Part shown: piece after piece, positions 8,901-15,945 of the stretch
Numbering within the stretch: the first letter of the stretch is position 1
Layout: every line of letters starts with the position of its first letter
NCBI GenBank assembly: GCA_900544395.1
Contig: UQVC01000020.1
Location: forward strand, 1-46,656
DNA length: 46,656 nucleotides
Reading direction: 5' to 3'
Origin: an uncultured Ruminococcus sp.
GTDB taxonomy: Bacteria; Bacillota; Clostridia; Lachnospirales; Lachnospiraceae
Position numbers and translations under genes: made by a program
Notes under the pieces: model-generated
Database searches by the model: none
What the model was told of the DNA's origin: nothing
The model's input: the letters and a program-made list of their open reading frames with translations, nothing else

Positions 8901-10680
8901 CCTTTTCTGAAATCCCTGCCGCCACTGCTGTCGCCCGTGCTTTTAATTCCCCATAGGAAACCGATCTTCCGCTTCCCGCATCAATAAGCGCAATATCTTC
9001 CGGGCAAACTTCCGCATGGTTCATAACAGCCCAATGCAGGCATTCCACACGCTCCGGCACTCCTGTACGCGCTGTATCTTCAATTTCTCTTTTTCTTTTT
9101 TCAGGAAGCACATCAAATCGCTGATTCCAGTCCTTCTTTCCCAATTCATGCAGAAGATTCTCAAAACACTCCAGCATATCCGGGATCATATTCTCCGGGA
9201 ATAACTTATCCACGCTGTCCCATGTAAGCTGTACGCCATTTTCATCTTCATAACTCTGGAAGTCATTCCACACCTGCGGCGTTTGGGAAATCATATAGGA
9301 AAACTGCCCCAGTTCTTTCCGGAACGTATCATTTACCAACGGCGTTCCCAGATTGCAGGCAAAAACAACCGGCGCCACTGCCGATGCGTCTCCATACATC
9401 TGTGCAAGGTCTCTCTGGACTTGCACGCCGGAATATGCCGTATACTTCATATCCTCATGGAGCTGCTTCTGGATCCTGTCTAGCAATTCTGCAAACGTCG
9501 GATTCCCTTCGCAGTCAATCTCCAGCAATAACAGTGTAGTGAAATCTGCTATCACGTCTTCCAATCCCTGCTGCTCTGTTTTCCGGTTAAACAATGGAAT
9601 ATTAATAAGGAAACGATGATTCCTGCTCCACCGTTCCAAAACCGTCGCATATGCAGTAAGAAGAACCATTGCCGGAGTTGTCTGGTATTCCTTTGCCCGT
9701 ACTTGCAGATGAGCCCACTCTTCCTTGCCAATCCTTACAATCCTGCGGTTGAATACAGTCTTTGTCACTTCCTGCGGCCGTTTTGCCAGTGGCAGGCCTG
9801 GCCCTTTCGGCAAATGCTCCAAGCGTTTTTTCCAGTATCCTTCTGCATTGTTTCTCTCTTCCTTATCTTCCTCTTTCTGCCGTTCCAGATAAGAAGCAAA
9901 ATTCCACCCTTTTGATTCTGCCGGAAGACTTTCTCCGCGATAGGCAGCCGCCAAATCCCTCAATAAGATCTGCAGACTCTGTACATCGGCAACCAAAAGT
10001 GCCATATCCACATGCATGCGTGCCCTATTTTCAGGAAAAAGCGTAAGCTCTATTCCTGCCACTTCGCCTTCCTCGATCTTTAGCTTCCGATGGGATAAAC
10101 GTTCTCTGACAGATACTGCCATTGCCTCTGCTTCCTCAGATGACATCCGTGAAAAATCATGAACCTTTATTTTTTCACAATACGGCTTATCCAGGATTTT
10201 CTGCGTCCCACCTTCCAAAAAGCAGGCACGCAGCATGGGATGATGATACTGCAGCACATTCCATGCTTTTTCCAGACGCTCCGGATCTATATTTCCCCCA
10301 TCAAACTCTAAATACGCATGACAGTCTATTCCTCCAAGACCCTGTTCTTCATCCCTGCCAACCCAATATGCATACTGTACGTCTGTTAAAGGAAACGGTT
10401 GTTTCATATCCTTTTCCGGCGTTATCTTAGATTCTTGCGCCTGTTTTTTGCCCGCTTTCTTCTTCATGCTGCGCTGGATCAGCGCCCACCAGCCTTCAAG
10501 GGTAGGATTTTCCATCAATGAACCGAATGAAACCTTAACCCCCTGTTTTCTCCACTGGTTTACCAGACGCATAATCGTCAGGGATGAAAGCCCAAGCTCC
10601 AGCAGATTTTCGGAATCCCCCAAATCTCTGGCTACCGGCAGCTTTTGTTTGATCTGTTCCTTTATCTCTATATATTCCAT
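2992..10680 (-). CDS. NRPS: ArCP-Cy1-A1(MT-like insert)-PCP1-Cy2-A2-PCP2
   Basis: A 2,562-residue assembly-line enzyme starting after GAAGGAGACAGAATC. Approximate domains: N-terminal carrier 1-75 (LGLSSL, Ser33), expected to take the aryl acid; Cy1 92-530; A1 545-1410; PCP1 1428-1495 (FSLGGDSL, Ser about 1454); Cy2 1513-1950 (DNIIFDGWS, a clean DxxxxDxxS); A2 1967-2460; PCP2 2480-2550 (FSCGGNSL). A1 carries a methyltransferase-like insert at about 1007-1345 between core motifs A8 and A9, as in PchE and HMWP2, but its SAM loop is the degenerate IEIGTRDTA. Pocket residues read from FDLSVYD, VWNSVP, MLSGD and GGATEASIW give about DLYNMSMIWK for A1; the matching A2 residues give DLYNMSLVWK. Both match cysteine codes. 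Inferred product: aryl-thiazolinyl-thiazoline. There is no thioesterase domain, so the chain passes to later proteins. GC content drops sharply at about 3.7 kb, within A2. Confidence 0.95.
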   Translation of the reverse strand: MEYIEIKEQIKQKLPVARDLGDSENLLELGLSSLTIMRLVNQWRKQGVKVSFGSLMENPTLEGWWALIQRSMKKKAGKKQAQESKITPEKDMKQPFPLTDVQYAYWVGRDEEQGLGGIDCHAYLEFDGGNIDPERLEKAWNVLQYHHPMLRACFLEGGTQKILDKPYCEKIKVHDFSRMSSEEAEAMAVSVRERLSHRKLKIEEGEVAGIELTLFPENRARMHVDMALLVADVQSLQILLRDLAAAYRGESLPAESKGWNFASYLERQKEEDKEERNNAEGYWKKRLEHLPKGPGLPLAKRPQEVTKTVFNRRIVRIGKEEWAHLQVRAKEYQTTPAMVLLTAYATVLERWSRNHRFLINIPLFNRKTEQQGLEDVIADFTTLLLLEIDCEGNPTFAELLDRIQKQLHEDMKYTAYSGVQVQRDLAQMYGDASAVAPVVFACNLGTPLVNDTFRKELGQFSYMISQTPQVWNDFQSYEDENGVQLTWDSVDKLFPENMIPDMLECFENLLHELGKKDWNQRFDVLPEKRKREIEDTARTGVPERVECLHWAVMNHAEVCPEDIALIDAGSGRSVSYGELKARATAVAAGISEKDIKGVPVALTLPRGIEQIEAALGILLSGNSYLPVSLSQPKDRRALIHEKTGVRYVVTNRELSEKLDWPEGTEILVMEGMEEGQENVRLPEVSPKDSAYIIMTSGSTGVPKGVEIAHESAWNTVQDINEKYHVTSADRALAVSAMDFDLSVYDVFGILGAGGTLVLLPEQERRNADYWLEQVLKYQITVWNSVPVLLDMLLIRAESMKQKLPIRAVMLSGDWIGMDLPQRVAAWTEDCQFVAMGGATEASIWSNYQNVTLPMPKNWKSIPYGKPLRYQAYRVVDEYGRDCPYWAEGELWIGGFGVAKGYRGDSALTGQKFITDQYGRWYRTGDLGRIWDDETIEFLGRKDHQVKIRGHRIELGEIEHAIQEFPGVAHAVVDTVSDGHGNKTLAAYIGAPIQEDSKVTTYLYGTDIFGRGWKELKDDVSNWQMQQERKTAYKNFLAYADQRCVQLMLETLIELGVFVSEKEVLSQKEIFEKGSITETQKNTVARWLEILKKEGILREEDGRLSRTGKEVAVPEKAGDAETYFKKLKPYLKHMVTGNEVPLDVFYQKEPALAPNMLLRRIPGCEETVERLVQGLRLLAEERRKEPLQIIEIGTRDTAITRQFLNALEDVSVAYTYADSSKYFLQEAEKELAGYERVEFEMLNLEEGMDKQQMSLHSYDVVISVNALHRNIDAADAVKKVAELLKPNGILLMTDLVVRTYLQELTAAFLENGFADIRDKRKEAGLVTPDCLLWRECLSEAGLGEDCAVTERYGRCICCSRQQASVLSYHNGALREYLSEKLPDYMVPQNYHFMEQLPTLSNGKINRRQLREDFKEETAVIRFSKATTETEEKLLDIWKQLFGYENIGIEDNYFSLGGDSLIATRLISEVQKTFGYKITISTIFENLTVKSLAKAIEQSEQKEDTLQIKPNLEEAYHPFPLTDVQYAYWLGRSGLYELGNVATHCYFELDADGLDTECAETAWNLLIQRHGMMRVIIQPDGMQRILENTPQYHIDVTDIRQLEVTEKEKALDEKRAEMSHQVIQTDEWPLFDVRITKIEDQKHRIHISFDNIIFDGWSMFHLLNEWAEVYRNGKAEMPITLSFRDYVLGLEQIKSTSAYEKDKKYWEDRVETFADAPDLLLAKNESQITEQRFCRRSAKLSQKEWLSVKDAAGRLEVTPSVLLMSAYAETLRLWSSNKDFTLNLTQFDRKQLHPEVNNLVGDFTTLTLLEIKNAGNNFAERTKAIQKQLTEDLEHTAYGAVELERELKKKTGNMRGAIMPVVFTSGLGVEQWNEGKWLGKLNYNISQTPQVWLDHQVVEMDGSLCLFWDSVDELFYPGMLDEMFRAYTGLLHTLAVHPEIMQEKTASLVTAEISEKRRQANETAIEFEEKTLDGLFLEATDRFPDKEALVTCSRRMTYREIKEEAFYISGQLKSMGIKKEETVAVFMKKGWEQVVAVYGIMFAGAAYLPIDIHNPRERVEKILRDSGTRIILVQNQADEQDTEWMHEWDCIPVSGLKGNSEYKAQENKVGDLAYVIYTSGTTGTPKGVMITHHNAVNTILDINARYQITEQDTAFGISNLHFDLSVYDVFGILGAGGKLVLPDPEYGKDPAHWIQWMNQENITVWNSVPTFVEMLAEYEEYQRQVTSQSLRLVMMSGDWVPVSLPGRIRNLFQNVEIVALGGATEGSVWSNHFEIPEVVPEDWKSILYGKPLANQKYYVLDQNMEDCPDWVPGTLYIAGDGVAQGYLNDKEKTEEKFVVLDRTGERLYCTGDMGRYWNDGNIEFLGRLDNQVKINGYRVELGEIEAAINRFVGIRQSKVVCVDKKNLIAFYCENEQVDRDRLKKYLKKVLPLYMVPIKFEKINILPQSKNGKIDVGKLYKRALAISKDKHIKSKKEPITAEERKLAIIWQRVLEGENVSVYDNFFSCGGNSLKAIQLVNEINKDFQKQIAINELFENSTIEKLAKLLTTATDELESDEQEEGFL

Positions 10681-10694
10681 GATTCTGTCTCCTT

Positions 10695-12284
10695 CTATTT
10701 TTCCTGCGCCATCCGTTCTAATGCTTTCTTATCTATTTTTCCTACGCTGGTCAGCGGCCATGTCTCTACCCGTTCTATCTGATCCGGCATTTTATACGCC
10801 GCAACGCCTATTTCCCGCAGGAACCTGTGGATTTCCTGCAAATCGATCCCGGCTTCATCATCGATCACAAGGAATGCACATATCCGGTTTCCAAGGGTTT
10901 CATCCGGAACGCCGACAACGGCTGCCTCTTTGATTTTCGAATGCCTGCAAAGGTAAGCTTCAATCTCTGAAGGCATGATCTTTTCTCCGGCGCGGTTAAT
11001 CTGCTCTTTGATCCTCCCGCCCAAACGTAACCTTCCGTCTTTCGTCCACATAGCTTTATCGCCCGTCCGGTAAAATCCGTCCGGCGTAAAGCTCTTTTTA
11101 TTCGCTTCCTCCGCCATATAATAACCATCAATCGTATACGGGCCTCTGGATAATAATTCCCCAAAAACTCCTTCCGGTACGGCCTTATCTTCTTCATCCA
11201 CAATCTTTACTTCATCCGCAGGAGACACCGGAGTTCCCTGGCATCTTGCGATCAGGGAACCTTCATCCTCCGGGCTAGTAAAGGACAGTAGCCCCTCCGC
11301 CGTACCAAATACCTGCATCAGTTTACACGGCCATTCTTCAATGATCTTATCCGCAAGGGAATCTTCCAGCATTGCGCCGCCCACCTGCAAAATCCGCAGG
11401 CTGGATATATCATAATCTTCATCCCATTCCAGCATTTCCATGCACACAGTAACCATAGCAGGAACCAATGCCGTTATCGTGATACCTTCCTCTGTAATTG
11501 CGTCAAGGATATCATCCGGGCTGGTCGCAGACGCAAGCACAACTTTTCCTCCCACGTCCAGCGTGCCTAAAAGCCCCGGGCAGCATAACGGGAAATTATG
11601 AGCTACCGGAAGAGACGCCAGATAAACGTCACTGCTATCCAGGCGGCATCTCTTCGCGGACATGCGGGCATTATACATATAATCCGTATGGGTGCGCGGA
11701 ATCAGTTTCGGAACCCCTGTCGTCCCGCCGGACAGCAAAAGCACCGCCGTTTCATACCCATCCACAGCCGGAAATGCTCCATTTTCTCCACACGTTTCCG
11801 CAATCATTTCACTGATATCCCCGGATTCGCTATCTACAAATATATGCCGGATACATGAATATTTCTCTTTCATCGCATTTGCCATCGGCACATATGAAAA
11901 TCCCAGATATTTCTCCACCACAATATAAGCGGCCGGCTTTGCCAGTTCAATAATTCCTTCCAGTTCCGCCTCCCTGTGGGCCGGCAGCATCATGATTGGC
12001 ACCGCCCCAATCTTGGAAAGCGCAAAAAACACGATCACAAAAGAAATCCTATTCGGAAGCTGCACAAGCACTTTGTCTCCCTTTAAAATCCCTTTACGCA
12101 GAAAAGCTGCCGCAAGACAATCTGCTTTTTGCTTTAATTCCATATAACTGATCTCGTCTTCGCTGTCCGTGACCGCAGTTCTTTCTCCATATTTTTCCGC
12201 CCACTTATCAAGCTGCTCTCCAAAGCCGCATCGTTCCCATCCTTCCAGATGCTCGTATTTGCTCATATCCTTCTTATAACTCAT
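10695..12284 (-). CDS. aryl-acid AMP ligase, probably salicyl-AMP ligase (DhbE/YbtE/PchD family)
   Basis: A 529-residue stand-alone adenylation enzyme. The start is the ATG at 12284, preceded by AAAGGAGA; a longer reading to 12335 lacks a good ribosome site. Core motifs are present: LLSGGTTGVPK (A3), FGTAEG (A5), YRTGD (A7), and TSVGKIDKKAL with the A10 lysine. The acid pocket segment is AHNFPLCCPG. In this family the Asn after His replaces the amino-acid-binding Asp and marks an aryl acid. At the position called 240 in DhbE, Ser goes with 2,3-dihydroxybenzoate and Cys with salicylate; here it is Cys. So it should adenylate salicylate and load the aryl carrier domain of the NRPS encoded 14 nt downstream. 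No salicylate or DHB biosynthesis gene is visible, so the supply must come from elsewhere. It overlaps the transferase gene by 11 nt. Confidence 0.93.
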   Translation of the reverse strand: MSYKKDMSKYEHLEGWERCGFGEQLDKWAEKYGERTAVTDSEDEISYMELKQKADCLAAAFLRKGILKGDKVLVQLPNRISFVIVFFALSKIGAVPIMMLPAHREAELEGIIELAKPAAYIVVEKYLGFSYVPMANAMKEKYSCIRHIFVDSESGDISEMIAETCGENGAFPAVDGYETAVLLLSGGTTGVPKLIPRTHTDYMYNARMSAKRCRLDSSDVYLASLPVAHNFPLCCPGLLGTLDVGGKVVLASATSPDDILDAITEEGITITALVPAMVTVCMEMLEWDEDYDISSLRILQVGGAMLEDSLADKIIEEWPCKLMQVFGTAEGLLSFTSPEDEGSLIARCQGTPVSPADEVKIVDEEDKAVPEGVFGELLSRGPYTIDGYYMAEEANKKSFTPDGFYRTGDKAMWTKDGRLRLGGRIKEQINRAGEKIMPSEIEAYLCRHSKIKEAAVVGVPDETLGNRICAFLVIDDEAGIDLQEIHRFLREIGVAAYKMPDQIERVETWPLTSVGKIDKKALERMAQEK

Positions 12285-12972
12285 TTGATTTGTCTCCTTT
12301 CTTATGCGCCGCCACATACGCAGCATATCCCTCAATCTTTACCGGATACAAATGCCATCCCTGACCTTTCCTGCCTTTTTCTGTAATTTCCCCGTTTCTG
12401 ACAGAGAAGAAATCCATTCCTCTTCCCAATCCAATACCGATCGCTTTTACATACGCTTCTTTCGCCGCCCAATACTGGAAAAACAGTTCCGGTCCCTCAT
12501 TTATTACATCTTCCGCTTCTTCTGCCGTATAGAAATTCCCGGCTATCTCCCTGTAATCCGGGCATCCTACCATTTCCTGCACATCCACTCCGATATCCAT
12601 TCCGACAGCGAATCCCTCCAGTATGAATTCCCCCGAATGCGAAATATTAAAATTGACTGTCTGCTTTCCTGCGATTTCTTTATGATAAGGCTTACCCAGT
12701 TCATTGACAGAAAAATCAACTGTTTCCACATCTAAGTATCTTTTCAAGAGAATTCGCACGATAAGTTTCCCGGCAATATAACGCATCCTGTCTTCAGGAA
12801 AGCGGAACTTTCCGGCTTGCTCCGACTCCTGCTCACTCAGGATATATTCATGATTCTTCCAGAAATCTGTCATTTCCGGCCAACAGATGCACCATATATG
12901 TATCTCATTTTCACGGATACGAAGTTTGTCTGCTGACAGAAATTCCTTCTCCCCGCATCGTTTAACCTCCAT
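12274..12972 (-). CDS. Sfp/EntD-type 4'-phosphopantetheinyl transferase
   Basis: A 232-residue protein with the two hallmark motifs of Sfp-type transferases: MDIGVDVQEM, with the Mg-binding Asp, and WAAKEAYVKAIGIGLGRGM. It moves the phosphopantetheine arm of coenzyme A to the conserved Ser of carrier domains, here the aryl carrier, both PCP domains and the free carrier protein. The length is normal for the family. Its ATG at 12972 overlaps the end of the thioesterase gene by 11 nt, with GGAGG lying across the overlap, and its own end overlaps the ligase start by 11 nt. Such tight packing supports translational coupling in one operon dedicated to the NRPS product. Confidence 0.93.
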   Translation of the reverse strand: MEVKRCGEKEFLSADKLRIRENEIHIWCICWPEMTDFWKNHEYILSEQESEQAGKFRFPEDRMRYIAGKLIVRILLKRYLDVETVDFSVNELGKPYHKEIAGKQTVNFNISHSGEFILEGFAVGMDIGVDVQEMVGCPDYREIAGNFYTAEEAEDVINEGPELFFQYWAAKEAYVKAIGIGLGRGMDFFSVRNGEITEKGRKGQGWHLYPVKIEGYAAYVAAHKKGDKSNEL

Positions 12973-13708
12973 TTTTCATTCCCTGAAGCCGTCTCTCAAC
13001 CTCACTTATTACTTCGTCTTCGTAATCCCGCAGATAAAAATGCCCTCCCGGAAATATTCGGTAGTCAAAATCATTATCCGTATACTTTCCCCATTCACAG
13101 ATTGCACTCTCATCCGCTTCACCGTCCTTTTCTCCGCCAAATGCAGAGATAGGTGTATGCAGCACTACTCCCGCTTTATCATAATACGTTTCATCCATGG
13201 TAAAATCCGCCCGCAGCATAGGCAGAAAGAAATCCAACAATTCCTGATTCTCTAGTATCTCTTTTGGCGTCCCTTCAAATCTTCCCAGTTCCCTCTTAAA
13301 CGCTTCATCCGGAAGATGATAGATTGGCTTCGGTTCCGGAATGCTGGGAATCCGGCTGCCGGAAATAAACAGGTATTTCGCTCTATATCCCTCTGCCTCC
13401 AATCGCTTTTCCAGCTCATAGGAGATCTTCCCGCCCATACTGTGCCCCCATAAGGCATACGGTCCGTCCACAACCTCTCTTACAGCCTCTTCCAGATCAT
13501 CTAACATAACCGGCATATCTATATACGGTTTCTCCATGATCCGTTCTTCCCTTCCCGGAAGCTGGACTGGACATACCGTTACTTTTCCCTGCATCTTTTT
13601 CGCCCACTGATTATAAGCAGACGCGCCGCCTCCTGCAAACGGCAGGCAGAACAAGGTTATTTTCTCTTTGTTGATATTTTCTGTATTTTTTATCAATTTC
13701 AAATTCAC
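12962..13708 (-). CDS. type II thioesterase of the NRPS operon
   Basis: A 248-residue alpha/beta hydrolase of the type II (external) thioesterase family. Visible motifs are LFCLPFAGGGASAYNQW near the N-terminus, the nucleophile elbow WGHSMGG with the catalytic Ser, and GGHFYLRD with the catalytic His near the C-terminus. Enzymes of this class remove wrong or stalled acyl groups from carrier domains. They are not usually the chain-release enzyme, so release here is still unexplained. The start is GTG at 13708 after AGAGGAAT. It is the first biosynthetic gene after agrB; the 97-nt gap before it holds no terminator hairpin that I can see and no convincing promoter, so it is probably read from the agr transcript. 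Confidence 0.92.
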   Translation of the reverse strand: MNLKLIKNTENINKEKITLFCLPFAGGGASAYNQWAKKMQGKVTVCPVQLPGREERIMEKPYIDMPVMLDDLEEAVREVVDGPYALWGHSMGGKISYELEKRLEAEGYRAKYLFISGSRIPSIPEPKPIYHLPDEAFKRELGRFEGTPKEILENQELLDFFLPMLRADFTMDETYYDKAGVVLHTPISAFGGEKDGEADESAICEWGKYTDNDFDYRIFPGGHFYLRDYEDEVISEVERRLQGMKNGG

Positions 13709-13805
13709 TTTTATATTCCTCTTGTATCATGTCCTTTTTGTTCTGTTTATCATCCTTTTGCAATACGCTTTTCCCAGGTATTTCTTATTCCTATCATGGA
13801 TTAGT

Positions 13806-14390
13806 TCACTCTAACTCTTTATCAAAAAAAATTTTGGTCCATCCTAATATTAAACCAGACGCCAAAACAATATGCGCTACCATAATCCCGTTTACGATCA
13901 GGGAATATCCGATCACAGAAAAAACACCTGCTATCGCGCATTCAATAACTAAAATTACCCTCGCGCGCATCCCATAAACTTTTTTCTCTTTCGCATCCAA
14001 CTTCTTGCTGCTGGCATCTACCGGCGCCATGATAAATATAACGCCAACCGCGACAAACCATATGATCCGCATTTGCCATATTACAGCCGGAGCAGACGCC
14101 AGATACAGACTGCATAGAAGGACAAGGATACCGGAAACAGCCATGCAGCCCCCTGCCTTTTCCAAATGAATCCCTCCGGCATACTGCCTTAAAACAGTAA
14201 AGGGCAATAAAAAGACTATCATCTCCATCCAATTCCCCGTTATGATGCCAAGTATGACGATGATAAGGTATATTACCACCCTGCCCAGCAGTACGCCGTA
14301 AGCATATTCATACAGCCTGCGGTCTTTCTCTTCAAGAATCCCATTCCTGCTTTGTAGTTCAAAAAGCCGACCAGCCATTTTTTTCCACAC
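13806..14390 (-). CDS. agrB: AgrB-like membrane endopeptidase
   Basis: A 194-residue multi-pass membrane protein of the accessory gene regulator B family, which cleaves and cyclizes the AgrD-type precursor. The catalytic pair sits in RQYAGGIHLEKAGGC, with His and Cys seven residues apart, as for His77/Cys84 of Staphylococcus aureus AgrB. The hydrophobic segments VVIYLIIVILGIITG, MIVFLLPF, ILVLLCSLYLA, IIWFVAVGVIFIM and a C-terminal pair give about six membrane spans. The start is probably GTG at 14390, sharing one base with the agrD stop (TAGTG), with GAGG upstream; an ATG at 14378 is an alternative. It follows the precursor gene, the reverse of the S. aureus order. It should produce the signal sensed by the kinase encoded upstream. 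Confidence 0.93.
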   Translation of the reverse strand: MWKKMAGRLFELQSRNGILEEKDRRLYEYAYGVLLGRVVIYLIIVILGIITGNWMEMIVFLLPFTVLRQYAGGIHLEKAGGCMAVSGILVLLCSLYLASAPAVIWQMRIIWFVAVGVIFIMAPVDASSKKLDAKEKKVYGMRARVILVIECAIAGVFSVIGYSLIVNGIMVAHIVLASGLILGWTKIFFDKELE

Positions 14391-14548
14391 TAGAATTTCC
14401 TCATTTTCTTAACTTCTTCCGGCTCATCTTCCTGATAGTACAGCCAGTTGCACGCCAGATTTGCCGTATACGCCGTCAAGCAGAGTGCAAGACAGTTTAC
14501 AGCTCCAAGCAGTTTGATTCCCAGGTTTTTTCTGATTATTTTTTTCAT
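14390..14548 (-). CDS. agrD: AgrD-like cyclic autoinducer peptide precursor (52 aa)
   Basis: This short gene starts at ATG 14548, preceded by AAAGGAGGCTTTGTAACT, and ends at 14390 against agrB. The layout is that of AgrD precursors: a basic, amphipathic N-terminus (MKKIIRKNLGIKLL), a hydrophobic middle, a core with a single Cys in NLACNWLYYQ, and an acidic tail EDEPEEVKKM. In this family AgrB cuts before the acidic tail and joins the new C-terminus to the core Cys as a thiolactone. The likely mature ring is CNWLY or CNWLYY, with zero to a few exocyclic residues. Upstream Cys residues in the hydrophobic part are presumably removed with the leader. Exact cleavage sites are inference. Confidence 0.9.
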   Translation of the reverse strand: MKKIIRKNLGIKLLGAVNCLALCLTAYTANLACNWLYYQEDEPEEVKKMRKF

Positions 14549-14574
14549 AGTTACAAAGCCTCCTTTTTTCCGAA

Positions 14575-14603
14575 AGTTTACACAAAAATCGCCCTCTTTT
14601 CAA
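14575..14603 (-). promoter_or_regulatory. possible promoter for agrD-agrB (and the NRPS genes)
   Basis: On the minus strand TTGAAA (14598-14603) is followed after 17 nt by TAAACT (14575-14580), a reasonable sigma-A-type pair. It overlaps the left arm of the hairpin at 14584-14641, so an initiating polymerase and the terminator would share DNA. The ribosome site of agrD starts about 10 nt further on. Confidence 0.35.
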
Positions 14604-14641
14604 TTACCGCGGCAAAAACGGTAACTTTTTGGGCGATTTTT
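14584..14641. terminator. bidirectional terminator-like hairpin between agrC and agrD
   Basis: A perfect 11-bp inverted repeat AAAAATCGCCC (14584-14594) and its complement (14631-14641) enclose a second stem TTACCG (14604-14609)/CGGTAA (14619-14624). The A and T runs at both ends make it terminator-like in either direction. On the minus strand it follows the kinase stop by only 8 nt and precedes agrD, so it should limit read-through from the kinase gene into agrD. Confidence 0.7.
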
Positions 14642-14649
14642 GCACGTCC

Positions 14650-15945
14650 TTATTTGATTGTAAAGATCAGCTTAACAGAGAACTCCCGTTCTCCTGCCTC
14701 CACTCGCATAATTCCCGCATACTTTTTAACCAGTTTTCCAACCGTGTGCAGTCCGATCCCGTGACTGTCCGCGTCTCTTTTGGTGCTTATGTACCTGTCC
14801 TTGTCCTTTAACAGAGGGACGACATACCCATTGCAAAATTCCATGACAAGGAAATGCCCCGCATTTCCCATATACATCCTGCATTCCACATATCTGCCAT
14901 CTTCTGTCTTTTCTGCCGCTTCCAGTGCATTATCCAAAAGATTCCCTACGATCGAGATCAAATCCAACTCTTCCAGAAAATCCAGTCTGAGATCATTACC
15001 CAGGGTAATCCTATAGGATATATCCTTAGATTCTGCAAGATATTTTCTTTCACATAGGATGCTGTTCAAGATCGGATGCTCACAATATACACTTTTTTGA
15101 AGATTCTGAATCCGGACGCCTAAATGTTCCATGATGTCCTTAACCTCTTGATTCTCTCCTTCTTCTATCAAGCCGGCTACTGTACAGATAAATTTATTTA
15201 TATCGTGTAAGAATGCTCTGTTATCCTCATTAACCTTATTCATATACTGCAGATTGGCAATCTCCGCCCTGCTTTTCTGGTATAGCCGGTCCATCTTCTT
15301 CACTTCTTCTGATTTTTCTACAAACCTGTCAAATACTGTGAAAATGAAGATATTCGTCATTAACAGAAGCGAAGCTCCTACCGGAACCATGACCCTGTTC
15401 ATTCCTTCAAAAGAAGTGTGCGAATAAAACATACATCCTAACATAACGATCGTTGCGGTTGGCAGCATGAGCAGCACTGTAAATGTTTTATTTTCAATCG
15501 TCAGATAATCCCTTTTCCTTGTTACCTGATTAATGCATTTAATAAACAGAAATGTCATGGTACTCATCAGCAGGAGTGCTAATGTCTTTTCTGTTTCAGT
15601 CCTGAAGCCCTCGGACGCACCAGTCACGCCATATGCATTCGTAAGTGCCGCAAAGAGAAATTCGGGAATAATTGCCAGCACATAATAGCAGCATACCGTA
15701 ACCAGCTTCTTCCATATATTTCCCCGGAACACAACCATAGATGCGATCATATAGATTACCGGAATCATTACCATATTAAGTATTGAGGATTCCAGGCGGT
15801 TGGTTCCGAACATTGCCAGTGCTGCGATACAATATACGAGAAATTTTTCCCAGAATCTTTCTCTTCTGTATGGGAGTATGTTCTTTTCCAAGTCCTCCAA
15901 CAGATACATCTGAAGAAGACAAATCAAATAATCTCTTATTATCAT
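14650..15945 (-). CDS. agrC: AgrC-like sensor histidine kinase
   Basis: A 431-residue membrane kinase. The first 210 residues hold about six hydrophobic spans (for example FLVYCIAALAMFG, LVTVCCYYVLAIIPEFLFAA, VLLMLPTATIVML, LLLMTNIFIFTVF). A coiled segment leads to the phospho-acceptor region FLHDINKFICTVAGLI with its His, then a GHKL ATPase domain with NLLDNALEAAEK (N box) and DSHGIGLHTV (G box). This is the AgrC/ComD layout for sensing cyclic or linear peptides. Its ATG overlaps the TGA of the regulator gene (ATGA), so the pair is translationally coupled. A terminator-like hairpin separates it from the signal gene. The expected ligand is the product of the adjacent agrD/agrB pair. Confidence 0.92.
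   Translation of the reverse strand: MIIRDYLICLLQMYLLEDLEKNILPYRRERFWEKFLVYCIAALAMFGTNRLESSILNMVMIPVIYMIASMVVFRGNIWKKLVTVCCYYVLAIIPEFLFAALTNAYGVTGASEGFRTETEKTLALLLMSTMTFLFIKCINQVTRKRDYLTIENKTFTVLLMLPTATIVMLGCMFYSHTSFEGMNRVMVPVGASLLLMTNIFIFTVFDRFVEKSEEVKKMDRLYQKSRAEIANLQYMNKVNEDNRAFLHDINKFICTVAGLIEEGENQEVKDIMEHLGVRIQNLQKSVYCEHPILNSILCERKYLAESKDISYRITLGNDLRLDFLEELDLISIVGNLLDNALEAAEKTEDGRYVECRMYMGNAGHFLVMEFCNGYVVPLLKDKDRYISTKRDADSHGIGLHTVGKLVKKYAGIMRVEAGEREFSVKLIFTIK

Noticed and set aside
10695..12284. 2,3-dihydroxybenzoate as the substrate of the aryl-AMP ligase
   Set aside because: The pocket has Cys where dihydroxybenzoate enzymes have Ser, and no dihydroxybenzoate biosynthesis genes are in view; salicylate fits better, though this remains a prediction.
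12285..12335. Longer N-terminus for the aryl-AMP ligase
   Set aside because: The added residues lie within the transferase gene and have no ribosome site, whereas ATG 12284 has AAAGGAGA at proper distance.
13709..13805. A separate promoter for the NRPS operon in the agrB-thioesterase gap
   Set aside because: TTGCAA occurs, but no matching -10 element lies at proper distance; I could not support a promoter call.
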